The notes: a model not told the origin generated them from the sequence alone. A DNA stretch of 64,000 nucleotides from Patiria pectinifera (GCA_029964075.1 CM057134.1:22360905-22424904), one strand, 5' to 3'; counted from the stretch's first letter, positions 20,301 to 28,975 are shown. Made by a program: numbers and translations.

Positions 20301-21265
20301 GTTAGTGTACATTACATGCACACCGCATTGTTTTGGAGTGAATACCTGTATCAGGTATTCAAACTCATCAGCTTTTTGTTAGCTCCAACTACACTCTTTA
20401 TGTTTCGATTGCAGATTTTGTTTGTACAACGCAAACTTAAGTTCAAAGTTAAAACAGTTCAAAGTTAAAACGGGACCTTTGGCTTTTTTTGCAGAACCTT
20501 GTCTGTGATTGCAGCATATATCATCTTAGGGTTCATCTTTCAACGCTTCTTTATGGGAGCCAAGGGCATTGAGCAGTTCCCGAATGTGTCTTTCTGGAGG
20601 GACTTTGGAAATCTGGTGGCTGTAAGTAGATACCAATTACCATATTGTTCTAAAGAGCCAGCGCTACAGCGTTGGGTTCAAACATTTTCGTGAAGGGGTG
20701 GTTTGGAAGAGACAATACATTTTCCTCCAGTTTTGTATTGAAAAAAAAGTTCAAATATATCAAATGACAAGGATCTATATGTCAGTTATATAAAACAAAT
20801 ATTGAGTGGCTTTAAATTGTGAAATGGGAGGAATATTATCGCTCGGTAAAATCTGGACTTTTCCAGTTCACTCGGCTTCGCCTCATGAAATGGAAAAGTC
20901 CAGATTTTACCGAGTGATAATATTCCTCCCATTCCACGCTGATCCACTCAATATTTGTATACTATCAATATGACTGAGTTGTTAAGCGAAGTGATAATCA
21001 AAGAAAGAGCAGAGTATGATCTTGCTACTGCAAACGCAACAAGTCCTCATGACTCATTCCATGGGTCACAATTATTGGGGCAAAAACAGAACCAAAAAAG
21101 AATTGACACATGTAAAAAATGGTTGTCACTTCCCAACAGGATGGATGTGTACTGGTATTCCGCACCAGCCCTCCTCAAGAGTCAAGGAGTTACAAAGGAC
21201 TAGGGGATGACCAGCTTGGCTTCGATGAAGAGGAGGAAAGAGATGATCACATGTTGCCTATGTAG
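2255..21265 (+). CDS. M6PR: Cation-dependent mannose-6-phosphate receptor, complete, six coding exons
   Basis: Type I membrane receptor that carries mannose-6-phosphate-tagged lysosomal enzymes from the trans-Golgi to endosomes. Joining 2255-2379, 13950-14131, 14576-14685, 16189-16331, 20495-20621 and 21140-21265 gives one frame of 270 residues; all introns are GT-AG and the phases agree. Residues 1-19 are a hydrophobic signal peptide. The luminal domain keeps the family cysteines (C21, C59, C120, C133, C155, C167; C19 is extra) and, by hand alignment to the vertebrate protein, the four ligand contacts Gln74, Arg125, Glu147 and Tyr157. One membrane span covers about 179-202. The tail keeps the Phe-Trp sorting pair (220-221), Cys232 and an acidic end, DDHMLPM. 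Length fits the family (about 277 in mammals). The Asp that binds Mn2+ in mammals is Gly117 here. The start is the first ATG of the exon and leads directly into the signal peptide. Confidence 0.95.
2431..2650. mobile_element. Miniature transposon with GTAATCCTTA ends, copy 1
   Basis: Starts GTAATCCTTACTTTTAGGAC and ends GTCCTAAAAGTAAGGATTAC, a perfect inverted repeat. A perfect 10-bp direct repeat CCAATTTATG flanks it (2421-2430, 2651-2660). It lies just inside M6PR intron 1. A longer copy is at 3629-4080. Confidence 0.88.
2659..3214. mobile_element. Foldback element carrying a palindromic satellite
   Basis: Left end TGAAGCCCGGGAAGGGAC and right end GTTCCTTCCCGGGCTTCA are inverted; the repeat continues inward through CATTTGCTAATTCG. 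The interior is almost wholly the 21-bp palindromic array. CCAATTTA occurs at 2651-2658 and again at 3217-3224 and may be its target duplication (two extra bases, TA, at the right). The neighbouring element at 2431 uses the same target. Confidence 0.75.
2703..3178. repeat. 21-bp self-complementary tandem satellite
   Basis: About 22 units with core AATTCGTKCGMACGAATT, each itself a palindrome, separated by ACT, AGT or CCT. Since 21 is a multiple of three and the unit is palindromic, both strands read as heptads resembling NSFARIT. I take these frames to be a by-product of the repeat, not proteins. Confidence 0.9.
3268..3530. repeat. Dispersed repeat, GAACGTGGCTATATA family, copy 1
   Basis: Begins TAGACCTGTGAACGTGGC followed by a short palindrome CGTGGCTATATACATAGCC and runs on through GACAGAATATTTGCATAC. 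The same sequence occurs inside both arms of the large duplication (28264-28500 and, reversed, 57670-57880). Its ends are not defined. Confidence 0.7.
3629..4080. mobile_element. Miniature transposon with GTAATCCTTA ends, copy 2 (longer)
   Basis: Same ends as the copy at 2431-2650 (GTAATCCTTA, TAAGGATTAC) and the same flanking interior, but with about 220 extra internal bases (roughly 3781-3995) missing from copy 1. Target duplication is degraded (TGATTTTTTT against CGAGTTTTTT). Copy 1 looks like an internal deletion derivative. Confidence 0.82.
4081..5742. other. M6PR intron 1: no gene seen
   Basis: No exon fits the M6PR phases here and no other coding region is convincing. A short (TGTACA)n-like run is at 4411-4436. 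The rest is A/T-rich with CpG-bearing patches near 4300-4700. Confidence 0.4.
5743..5846 (+). repeat. 15-bp minisatellite
   Basis: About seven units of GGGCGAAGTGGGGAT, the last three degenerate (TGGTTAG, TGACAT, TGGAAAT variants). It lies at the edge of the transposon that begins near 5859. Confidence 0.9.
5859..6821. mobile_element. Transposon with CGTGAAGTGTAGGGCCC ends, copy 1, with nested insert
   Basis: Left end CTCGTGAAGTGTAGGGCCCC, right end GGTACACTTCACGATCGCC. The left half (5870-6190) and right half (6708-6821) match the elements at 28148-28975 and 56844-58012. A Mutator-like element is inserted at 6195-6707. Confidence 0.75.
6195..6707. mobile_element. Mutator-like miniature transposon, copy 2 (inverted relative to copy 1)
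   Basis: Ends CAACCTCGTCCCCAG and CTCTGGGGTCGAGGTTG. It matches copy 1 (1502-2024) on the opposite strand. Flanks TGAAATACC and TGACATACC agree at 8 of 9 positions, again a 9-bp duplication. Confidence 0.82.
7027..7513. mobile_element. Miniature transposon with ~80-bp inverted ends
   Basis: GTTAATCAGGAAAATAAACT at 7027 mirrors AGTTTATTTTCCTGATTAAC ending at 7513, apart from one base; similarity continues inward through the CATCAGTTT stretch. A weaker match extends outward by about 15 bases on each side. No coding capacity. Confidence 0.75.
8240..9360. repeat. Degenerate ~180-bp periodic repeat
   Basis: A motif like GGTGTCCA followed by GTTACATACGTTACA recurs near 8247 (reversed), 8452, 8628, 8811, 8991, 9186 and 9330, mostly 175-205 bases apart. 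It may be an old tandem satellite inside the transposon. The units are too diverged to delimit by eye. Confidence 0.4.
9581..9949. other. M6PR intron 1: A/T-rich spacer
   Basis: Low-complexity sequence rich in ATTCAC and TTCAATT words. No gene, RNA or bounded element seen. Confidence 0.4.
9950..10192 (+). repeat. 23-bp minisatellite
   Basis: About ten units of TTTTGGTTCAAACACTTCT plus a 4-base variable part (TCAA, GCAA, GTAA, CCAA). Slightly degenerate at both ends. Confidence 0.9.
10193..10775. other. M6PR intron 1: no gene seen
   Basis: No exon or repeat boundary that I can support. Confidence 0.35.
10776..11055. mobile_element. Foldback element with CAAACCATTGTG core
   Basis: Outer inverted arms of about 85 bases (CCAAAGATCTTATAGC at the left, GGCTTTATAAGATCTTTGG at the right, with GGGGAACTCCATAGAAATTG and its complement inside). 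The core, 10858-10972, is an interleaved palindromic array of GCAAACCATTGTGCAAACC and its complement. No coding capacity. Confidence 0.78.
11056..11635. other. M6PR intron 1: no recognisable gene
   Basis: More G/C-rich than its surroundings, with modest open frames on both strands. None resembles a protein family I know. It could be the decayed 5' part of the LINE seen downstream. Confidence 0.3.
11636..11978. mobile_element. Miniature transposon with AAAGTCTCCGGTTTCTGG ends
   Basis: Left AGGCCCCCCCCAAAAAGTCT, right AGACTTTTTTTGGGGGGCCT, both followed inward by CCGGTTTCTGGT or its complement. A related, longer element occurs in both arms of the large duplication (39036-39696 and 46191-46850). 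Confidence 0.78.
12060..12900 (+). pseudogene. Decayed LINE reverse transcriptase fragment
   Basis: Stop- and frameshift-ridden remnant of a non-LTR retrotransposon polymerase. The clearest piece is [15 protein letters not shown] (around 12170-12215), the palm motif with its catalytic Asp pair. Downstream come [15 protein letters not shown] (about 12550-12595), YSGHIIRAD and [11 protein letters not shown] (12674-12755), then [20 protein letters not shown] (12813-12872), an order common at the C-terminus of such LINEs. It is on the same strand as M6PR, within intron 1. Confidence 0.75.
12901..13949. other. End of M6PR intron 1: no gene seen
   Basis: Spacer up to the exon 2 acceptor. Apart from the pyrimidine tract at 13931-13947 nothing is assignable. 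Confidence 0.4.
13950..14131 (+). CDS. M6PR: M6PR coding exon 2 (luminal domain)
   Basis: A polypyrimidine tract and TTTTGCCAG acceptor precede the exon; the donor is GTGAGT at 14132. It encodes residues 43-102, including Cys59, the ligand Gln74 and a KNNSS stretch with two overlapping N-glycosylation sequons (Asn81, Asn82). Its end [12 protein letters not shown] parallels the VVGRLNETHI stretch of the mammalian receptor. Confidence 0.9.
14576..14685 (+). CDS. M6PR: M6PR coding exon 3 (luminal domain)
   Basis: Acceptor TTTTGCAG, donor GTCAGT at 14686. Residues 104-139 begin [10 protein letters not shown] and contain EYGHHCG and [12 protein letters not shown]. Arg125 matches the phosphate-contacting Arg of mammals; Gly117 stands where mammals have the Mn2+-binding Asp. 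Confidence 0.92.
14933..15947. mobile_element. hAT-like non-autonomous transposon in M6PR intron 3
   Basis: Left end CAGGGTTCGAAATTAGC, right end GTTAAGGTCGAACCTG; subterminal GCCCGCTAGCC and GCCGGTTGGCTAG also mirror each other. Flanked by ATGTCC on both sides (14927-14932 and 15948-15953). CAGGG-type ends recall hAT elements, though the duplication I can see is 6 bp, not the 8 usual for hAT. No transposase frame. Confidence 0.72.
16189..16331 (+). CDS. M6PR: M6PR coding exon 4 (luminal domain to start of membrane span)
   Basis: Acceptor CATTTTAG, donor GTAAGT at 16332. Residues 140-186 include [17 protein letters not shown], in which Glu147 and Tyr157 align with ligand contacts, then Cys167 and the start of the membrane helix (LSIGSVLVI). 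Confidence 0.92.
16332..17099. other. M6PR intron 4, first part: no gene seen
   Basis: Spacer with degenerate AAGTC-rich words near 16360-16450. No exon with M6PR phase. Confidence 0.35.
17540..17700 (+). repeat. CAAGTC-rich simple repeat, left block
   Basis: Irregular reiteration of AAGTCAAGTCAAGTCTCAAG with T-rich spacers, about 30 bases per unit. The block resumes at 18826-18930; the DNA between was probably inserted into it. Confidence 0.8.
17811..18252 (-). pseudogene. LINE (CR1/L2-type) reverse transcriptase 3' fragment
   Basis: On the minus strand an open frame of about 110 residues reads [20 protein letters not shown], then [29 protein letters not shown] and [11 protein letters not shown]. 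This is the characteristic C-terminal tail of CR1/L2-like polymerases. It is followed by a short 3' region and a TATC microsatellite (17811-17824), the usual 3' end of such LINEs. It is 5'-truncated. Confidence 0.88.
18826..18930 (+). repeat. CAAGTC-rich simple repeat, right block
   Basis: Same words as the block at 17540-17700 (CAAGTCAAGTCTCAAGTCAT with T tracts). The two blocks flank the LINE fragment. Confidence 0.8.
19297..20494. other. M6PR intron 4, last part: no gene seen
   Basis: A/T-rich spacer ending in the exon 5 pyrimidine tract. No exon or bounded repeat supported. Confidence 0.4.
20495..20621 (+). CDS. M6PR: M6PR coding exon 5 (membrane span and proximal tail)
   Basis: Acceptor TTTTTTGCAG, donor GTAAGT at 20622. 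It completes the transmembrane helix ([11 protein letters not shown]) and encodes [16 protein letters not shown] and [12 protein letters not shown], which closely match the conserved cytoplasmic tail, including the Phe-Trp pair used in endosome-to-Golgi retrieval in mammals. Confidence 0.95.
20796..20957. repeat. 162-bp palindrome (hairpin) in M6PR intron 5
   Basis: Outer arms CAAATATTGAGTGG and CCACTCAATATTTG; inner arms CGGTAAAATCTGGACTTTTC and its complement; loop around CTCGGCTTCGCCTC. Exactly as long as the hairpin at 725-886 and with a related loop and TTATCRCTCKGT stretch. It fills much of a 518-base intron. Confidence 0.85.
21140..21265 (+). CDS. M6PR: M6PR coding exon 6 (C-terminal tail)
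   Basis: Acceptor TTCCCAACAG at 21130-21139; stop TAG at 21263-21265. It encodes [10 protein letters not shown], then [20 protein letters not shown] and HMLPM. The ending is the family's acidic dileucine sorting signal with the first Leu replaced by Met. Confidence 0.95.
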   Translation, partial: DGCVLVFRTSPPQESRSYKGLGDDQLGFDEEEERDDHMLPM

Positions 21266-22175
21266 GACTCTGATTGGTCAATAGCTCTGGGTTTTACATT
21301 TTTCATTTATCTTCTTTTGCTTGGCACAGAAGGCATTAAGATTCAGTTGTAATTGTTGCCCATTATGAATACAGAAGCAGTCAGGTTCATTTTATGGCAT
21401 TATATTAGCAGTCAAAATGCACTGTGATAACTTTCTTGTTGCCTAAATACTTGCACATTGCTAATTAAAAAAAACCTATTCAGATAATTGAGATAAGCTG
21501 AAATTTATGTACGCCATGCATCACACAGTTTTTAATTCATAAATAGTCGGGATTCGATAATGTTTTGGTTGTGGAGATTCTTTATCTTAAGATTTCAAAT
21601 CCCTTACACATGTACATTCTGTACATTCAGAGGTGATGACATGCTGAATCCATGAAATTGATCAATTTGCTAACACCTGTGTTGTAAAGAGTTTAATTGA
21701 ATTTTGATTAAACTTGTTTGATAATATGAAAGGTCTAACTAGACTCTGTCTATTCTGATAAATTTCAGTTAATTGTGTCAGATACAAGAACCATGAGCTC
21801 TGCAGTTCTGTTAATTCCTTGATAGTCACGAAATCCAAACAATATTTGTGCTGTGGGAATTTGATGGAATTGGGACATTCAGCTTGTAGCATAGGATCAG
21901 CAGCTAGACTAAAATCTTATCATGAATACATGTACACTATATGTTCCATCAAATTTCCATGAATTTGATTGTAATCCCTAAAAGAAAACTGTCATTGATT
22001 CTCTAATTTTGCATAACTTGTCCCATTACTGAATCAATCCAAAGGCAAAAAGATCTTTGGCTTTAGACCTTTAACAGTTTGTCTGCATATTATGCCAGAT
22101 GTTTTCAACAGTTGATGTACATAATGCTTTTTTTGCCTCCTAATTTGTAAATAATTGGATATTTACTCAGATATG
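21266..22175. other. M6PR 3' flank, single-copy side
   Basis: Presumed 3' untranslated region and downstream DNA. An AATAAA at about 22351-22356, already inside the duplicated arm, is one candidate poly(A) signal. No other gene seen. Confidence 0.35.
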
Positions 22176-23879
22176 TGTTTATCCATAGTTGCAATTTCCA
22201 AGCAGCTAAAAAGTTGGTTTGGGGGAGGAAGAAATAACCTCGCATCTTTAAAATAATTTTTAAATTTAAAAAAAAAAAAATATTGTGTAATGATTGAAAG
22301 TAGTCAAATCTTTATATTTTGTTTTATGCGCACATGGGCACTTCTTTACCAATAAACTTTTTTTAAAGGCATTTCAGGAAAAAAATACACACATACTTCT
22401 ATACTAGATTCAGTACTTTAAACTAGGTCATCCGAAAAATATCTTGAAAGCTGCTGGCCAATGAATTCTTGTTCAAGCATGGGTCACATGATTGTGCCAT
22501 GTAATTTGTGGAAGTAGTGTTTTGAGTAAAAAAAAATCAGGTTTTTGACCCCAGTTTGGTCATGTGACATGTTTGGGCTGGGCTACTGATACTTTTGACA
22601 AAGTTTGGTTGAAATCGGTCAAAATATGTAGGAGCAGTAGACAATGTCAATGTTTGTTACTAACAGAGAGACATGATGACTTGTTTGAGCTGTTATCGCG
22701 CAACTAAAAAAAGAGATTGTTCTGCTATTGTTAGGTATCACGGCAGATATTACTCTGGGGATAGTTAGGCAGAGTCCAAATAACTTGGCTTCAGCTTGGA
22801 GTAACACATGCATCTATGCAAGTGCACTATTCTAGCAATATTTATTCTTAGTTTGTTTTTTCGACTGTATAAAAGTTAACTCCATAGATGATACTTCAAG
22901 GACAAAAAACTTAACATTACTACCGACATATCTATTTATTATTTTTCTTTATACATGTTACAAGTGTACCAGGCTGTAAAACTATTAATACAGTATGTAC
23001 AGTGAAATCATAAAACGTTGATATGGAGTTTTCAGTTGACTATCTCTTGATGAAACACAGTGGAGGGTTTTATTAACATTTGGGAGTTTTTTTTCTATTG
23101 AATTTTAACAATATAATTGTCCACAGCTATGACAGCAGTGCATTTTGTATATCTGTTCACCCTTTTTATTCATGGTGGGCATTTTACAGAGATAGTGTTC
23201 TTTCCCTTGTTTAATAATTTTGTAAAACATCTAATGAAAGTATCTTTCTCTGTCAATTTGTAGGATATGCTGCGCAGTAAACCATGTATCCCCTATATTA
23301 ATCCCCCCATATTAATCCCCCCGCAGTCACAGTACTATTATATTGCATATAAATGTGTACAGTTCAGTTTTTAGTTTATGTAGAAGGCAATAACTGGAGT
23401 CCCTTTTCAAATCAATTTAATGTCATCACAATGTGCCTGTGAAACAGTCATAACAACAAATGCAAACTGGCATTCTTGCTGATTACAGAAAAGTACTTTA
23501 TAAAAACTTGGTTCATTCATTGACTTTCAGTTTTATATATTCACTAATGTCCATGTTCTCTTAGATCATTAATTATCTACAGACAATGCTCTTTATTTTT
23601 TCATAAAACTCGGGCAAACATACATTAAATTTTTGGTTTTCTTTTTGGTTAAATTTTGTGGGCAATTTGCTTTTGTGTTGGTTGGTAGCGTCAACTTTCT
23701 AATCTAATTTACAAGTACATTATTACCTCCTGTTTGTACTGGATATTAAAACATGCTTTTAAGCATGACATTTTTCAGACTTTTTCTATACTGCTGTCCT
23801 TTTTTGTTTGGTTTTATAAAACCATTTTTAAAGTATTAATTTCATCAGTTCCCTTTCTTAGACTTGGTCATGAATTGGC
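22176..23879. other. Spacer between M6PR and the sulfotransferase-like gene
   Basis: A/T-rich DNA between two convergent genes. TTTATT at 23592-23597 is a candidate poly(A) signal for the minus-strand gene, about 280 bases past its stop. No further gene seen. Confidence 0.4.
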
Positions 23880-24767
23880 TCATTTCAATCTCACTTCATA
23901 CAACTTGCTGTACAGTGGCATGCATTTCTCCACAAATCTCTGCACATCGGGTGATTGCTCTGACCCTCCTGAGACCTCGGGGCCTGCATCTGGTTTCTGG
24001 AAGCAAGAACTCCTCTTGACATTGTCAAAGGACCCGGCGTCTGCAATGACATACTTGAGATTCTTGCTGACTGCCCAGTTTTCCACCACCCTGCCCCCTT
24101 CCTCCCATGTAAGCAAATTGTCATTGTATGGCACTCCAGTCTTCTTGCAACAAGCAGACATGATGGCGTGCGGGTCAGCCAACAAATCATCTGCATCAAT
24201 GACGATAGGCTCTGCATCCAAACCTTGCTGTTTTATGTACTCGAAGAGCTCTAGTAACTCCCCGTAACCAATCTCAGGAGGCATTATTGGTGGCTCAAGC
24301 TCATCCAAAACAAAATCTTCCACTTTCTTTCTGCTGTAATCGCTTATGAGTTTTTTCCAAGATGGAATCACCTTTTTCGGATGCCTAATCAGAAAGATAA
24401 ACTTGTAGCCTTGTGGGAGATGCTCATAGCTCTTGTTCAGGCAGTAGGCCATATCTTTGCAAAATATGAGTTGTTTACCTTGGAAGGGGGCTTCAAGCTG
24501 TTCCTTCACCCACTTGTAGGTACAGATTGAATCATCAAAACCTGAAACAGCATCACATGGTTTCCCAGCAACGTCTACTGAACCACATTCAGAACTGTCG
24601 GAGGGACGCGGCGCACTGTCGTACGGCCGGTCAGGTCCGAAAAGATATGCGGTTGTGTAGGGCTCATAGAACATCTTGGAATCAGGAACTCCATTCATAC
24701 ATTTTAAGAAAGCAGTAGACAAGGTTCTGGGGAGGGCCCAGAGGATAACGCGAACTTGTTTCTCCAT
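23880..24767 (-). CDS. P-loop sulfotransferase-like protein (left copy)
   Basis: Single-exon gene of 295 residues. LWALPRTLSTAFLKCM (9-24) matches the first cofactor-binding loop of PAPS-dependent sulfotransferases; YKFIFLIRHPKKVIPSW (121-137) matches the second, with the Arg and Ser that contact the 3'-phosphate. It would transfer sulfate from PAPS to an unknown acceptor. With no signal peptide or membrane span it is probably cytosolic. ATG at 24767 is chosen because the four codons upstream in frame contain no ATG and the fold starts right after it. Resemblance is to the sulfotransferase-like domain of invertebrate and plant proteins, not to classical SULT1/2. It diverges from the PRDM gene and converges on M6PR. 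It differs from the right copy by Val227 to Ala. Confidence 0.85.
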   Translation of the reverse strand: MEKQVRVILWALPRTLSTAFLKCMNGVPDSKMFYEPYTTAYLFGPDRPYDSAPRPSDSSECGSVDVAGKPCDAVSGFDDSICTYKWVKEQLEAPFQGKQLIFCKDMAYCLNKSYEHLPQGYKFIFLIRHPKKVIPSWKKLISDYSRKKVEDFVLDELEPPIMPPEIGYGELLELFEYIKQQGLDAEPIVIDADDLLADPHAIMSACCKKTGVPYNDNLLTWEEGGRVVENWAVSKNLKYVIADAGSFDNVKRSSCFQKPDAGPEVSGGSEQSPDVQRFVEKCMPLYSKLYEVRLK

Positions 24768-24779
24768 AGGTAAGCGCAA

Positions 24780-26109
24780 ATGATCTATATGCAGTGATTA
24801 GGCTCTAGACATCTGTGAAAAAAATAACCTGCAAATAGAAATCAAAAGGTGAACTTTAATTACCACTGGACAGTATGCCAGTAATCATTAGTTTGACATT
24901 CTTTCATCTCCTATAGGGCTGTGTATGGTGAGCAATTACTGTAACTGGCACAATACCAACTGTATCCTATTAATGGCTGCAAGTTTGACTTGGCTTAAAC
25001 TACATGTACTATTAAAGACCAGTATACATGTACATCACTGTTGCAAGAGTTGAAAGTTAAAGCATAGAGCAATTTCGCTGGTTTGAAGCACGTCATATTT
25101 TTTATGAAATATAAACTTTTTCGATATTCGCATTCCCTCTTGGGTATGGATGACAAGCCTGCATGATAGCAGTGCCAGATTATCGATACGTCGCCCAAGC
25201 CTAATGTTTGTATCCCAGTATGCATCACTCATAACATGGCTCATATGTCCGTGGACTCGTGTCCATCTGGAATAAAGCTTCGACTAGAGCTTAACATGTC
25301 CAGCATTAACATTCTTTAAACCAACCAGGCCTCCTCATATAATGCCATGTTTTTATATGTTGCACTAGTAGGCCCCCTAATTATTTTCAAATAATTTTTG
25401 TAATGGTTATCAGAATAAAGAAAGTTGAGCAATCCATATCAGTTTCATATCATGAATATGAATAGGAATCTTATACCCCTGTCTATCAGAATCAAGATGT
25501 CACGCTCTAGACTCCAACACTGACCTACCCCTAGAACCATGGGGGTCCTCACAAACTTCTAGGGGTAAACACTGACCAATCACAACGTTCCTCTGGGCCT
25601 GATGACTGGCACCTGAAAAGAAATTTGAAGATGATTTCTTCTTTAAGTAAACTTTAAGAACTGAATTTTATTTACAAATTTATATATTCATGCATACATG
25701 TAGGTGACACGTGACACGACAGTTTGGAAAAATATTGAAATTAAAAAACAAACCCAATGCAAGACTGGTTCACTACCCCCCAGGGGCCGAGTTTGCATGA
25801 ACTGCTTGTTTGTCATCCATACCCATGATGCAATCAATAAGGCATATTTTGTGCTCAGATGGGCGAATGAATTCCAAACCAAACAATTTCTTTCAAGGTT
25901 AATTGTCATACCATCCGAATGTAAACTTCGAAAAAGGAGATCAAGTTCTATAGCGCCCCAGTTAGTGGATCTCGTTGTATCCACAAGTTATCGATAACCA
26001 TCTCGGATCTGCTTGATTGAAATCCACATCAAAAGTTATAATGCATCATTGATTTGTTGAATATCTTTCTCCATGATTAATGAATAAACTCATAATAATT
26101 AATATTAAT
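24780..26109. other. Upstream of the sulfotransferase-like gene: no gene seen
   Basis: Presumed 5' region of the minus-strand gene. In the mirrored sequence a TTTGCAG acceptor-like site lies about 60 bases before the start codon, so a non-coding first exon is possible. Nothing else assignable. Confidence 0.35.
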
Positions 26110-27371
26110 AGATCTATCGAGCGCAATTTGAGTCCCCCACGCAAGTTTAAACTTGCGCGCGCAAGTTTAAACTTGTGCGAGGGACTCCTGAAGCACGCAA
26201 ATTACACCGCGCAATTTTAATTTGCGCGCGCAAGTTTAAACTTGCGCAAAGGCGATCGCAACCTTCTTTCGCGGGCGGGATTTTCATTGATGAAGAAAAA
26301 AAAATCAAAACACGAGTACATGGAGAAATTATGGAATATATGAATGAATAAAGAAATAAATAAAAAGGGGAATTCAATTAGCGTCAGTGAAAAGAAACAT
26401 TGAGATTAAGCAGCGCTTATCAGAGAAGTAGTTTAAGGGAACGTGGGGGCGGGCGGAGCCGGGGAGGGGACCGGGCAAGCAATAAACTTAAGCACACTAG
26501 CGGCGATTACTTGGAAAGTGTACTGAAGTTGTTTAATAATGGAGACCAGCTTCAAGTTTTTTGCTTTGTAAACCTAATTGGCATTTTATTTATATTCTTG
26601 AATGTAAATAAATCATAATTTTGTAGGTGTAACCCGCTGTTAACGTAAAAAAAAATGATTATGATCCCTTCAATTGTTCAAGTTTTGACATTATAGTAAT
26701 CATTTTCATTATTTTTAAAATGCTTATGTATTCTACAATTAAAAGAGTACTTATTCTTAAAAAAATACTAATTAATTTAACAATTACTAAATTGGGCGGT
26801 ACATAATTATTTCAATAATTCATATTGTTTTTAGAAATACTTGCATAACATTTCGCCGGAGCGCTGTGTACACTTAAAAAATGCATAATTTGAAAAAAAA
26901 TAATGAATGCATTAATTTAATTAATTAATTAAATTTATTACTTTAACAAATATTTTTTTATTGCAGGCTCAATCATTCATATTAAAAAATGTTTACAACT
27001 TAAAAACGCTATGCATATAAAATGGTAATTATTTTGAAAAGTAAATAAATTTGCAAATATTTAATTAATGAATTTAATAAAATGTTTCAAAAAAAGGCAT
27101 TAAGGCATTGTCTCCCGAAGCTCAGTGATGCTATTAAATCGGAGAAAAAAAATCTGCTTTAAAAATAATGTTACATATCTGCATGAGTATACCCGAAGGA
27201 AAAAAATAGTTTAGCGGCTCTGTATGCGTGGCCGGGAAAATCTATGCAGTGCGCAAGTTTAAACTTGCGTGCGCAATTTGTAGCAAGGAAATGAATGCGC
27301 GCGCAAGTTTAAACTTGCGTGCGCGCAGGTTTAAACTCGCGCGGGGGGCTCACTTTGCGCTCGACAGATCT
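26110..27371. mobile_element. Transposon with AGATCTRTCGAGCGCAA ends (left copy)
   Basis: Left AGATCTATCGAGCGCAATTT, right TTTGCGCTCGACAGATCT; near each end are clusters of the 16-base palindrome GCAAGTTTAAACTTGC. The middle (about 26530-27230) is extremely A/T-rich. Roughly 1.26 kb, non-coding. Its mirror is at 58775-60057. Confidence 0.85.
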
Positions 27372-28147
27372 ATACGTGTAGGCCCCTACAACAACCCACG
27401 GGGCTATACAAAAATCCTGTCTTTTTCACTTCATCAACACAACAGCCAATTTCCTGGGATTCCAAACATGATCTGAACATATTTTTTTCTGTTGTTGAAA
27501 ATATGTTCACATGAAATATGAGCATGTCAGCTGGAGTTACTCAAGCTAGTTCAGCTCCACACCCACAAGTCAACTAATCCATGAAAGGCATGACGATCAT
27601 GAACTAACCAAACAAATGGGCGAGATGTTTCGTATTTTGGATACTATTCAGATTCAGGGAGCGAAGGTCAGAGGCCAGTGCAACCAGCTCTTTGTTGAAA
27701 TATTTTCAATCATTACTAAAAAACCCCATAATTTAAAGCCCAGCTTTATGTCAATAGAGGGCGGGCGGTTTAGAATGTCTACCTCAGTGTGGTACCCAGA
27801 CTTCATGGAGGCATATTAATCCCTTACAGCATTTACAATGCACATACCCGACTCACGCTCTATTATAAGCAGGGGAATTAAGTAAATTCACGCAAAAATC
27901 TTTGTTCTTGTAATCGTGCTTAATGTCTGGTAGTCTAACTGTAATGTAAGTAAAAACATTAATGTTTCCTTTAATCGTAGGAATTAGGAAACAATCATTT
28001 AGTAGTATCCAGACGCCACTTCTTTGGTTGTGTCATGGTTCTTCCTCCGGCTCCATTGTCCATGGTTCAGCTTCAGTCACACTTGACGGCGATCGTGTAT
28101 CGTGCGGTGCCCAAGTATGGTTAGCTCACGTAAACAAAATGGCCGGT
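27372..28147. other. Spacer: no gene seen
   Basis: No exon or bounded repeat recognised between two transposons. Confidence 0.35.
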
Positions 28148-28975
28148 TCCTAGTATAAGGGAACAAAATCCACTTTAAAATTATTGGACCTACCAAACTA
28201 GTTGGCGACATTCATGACATTCTCAATAAACAGGTCATGCAGGTATGTCATAGATCATGTAGATTAGACCTGTGAACGTGGCTATATAATATACATAGCC
28301 ACGCTTCAGTCTATAGTAAAACACTCTATTGTGATCAGCGGTTACTAAATTGAAGTGACCGTTCTAGCCGAATTTCGGCTACATTTGACAGAATATTTGC
28401 ATACAAAAATGAGTTGTACAGAAAATCAGCAGAATATTTTTTTTCGGCAGAATTATGAAGATGAAGGAAAATGAAAAAGATTGGAAAGAAATATGGCACA
28501 TTTGGTTGAAAAACCTTCATTTTTTGAAAGATCCTAAAAACAAACCCTTGCATCATGGAACAGCAATATAAACTGGGTGATTTGGCAGACTTTCGAAGTG
28601 GATTTAGCAGAATTTTACATGGTATTACGGTCATCCTGCCATGTAAGACGGTTAGTCGGGTACCCGCTGGTGATACTTCTTCTGTTTTGCGCATGCGGAA
28701 CTTGGGATACCAGAGTGTCATGCCTGTCTTTGATTTTCTGATCATACCGTGAGCGATGTACCGTGAGCACGCACGCCGCGCTGAATCGCAAGGCTTAAAC
28801 CGCGCAGGAAAATCATGATTTCTACCCCAAGAATTTGTTCAAATTGCAAAACGAGTGTTGTTAGAATTGAGAAAAGTCTGCTTTTGATTGTAAAGGTGAT
28901 TTTTGAGCAATAAAAAACATTTTGGACTCTAATTTGTTCAAAACGAAATGGGGGCCCTACACTTCACGATCGCCA
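28148..28975. mobile_element. Composite transposon, CGTGAAGTGTAGGGCCC family (left copy)
   Basis: Right end GGGCCCTACACTTCACGATC. The left terminal repeat is missing about 20 bases that the mirror copy keeps. Inside sits a GAACGTGGCTATATA-family repeat (28264-28500). The right-arm counterpart, 56844-58012, is about 340 bases longer. Confidence 0.7.

Noticed and set aside
20796..20957. microRNA precursor
   Set aside because: Arms are too long and too perfectly paired, and a related hairpin elsewhere points to a foldback repeat.
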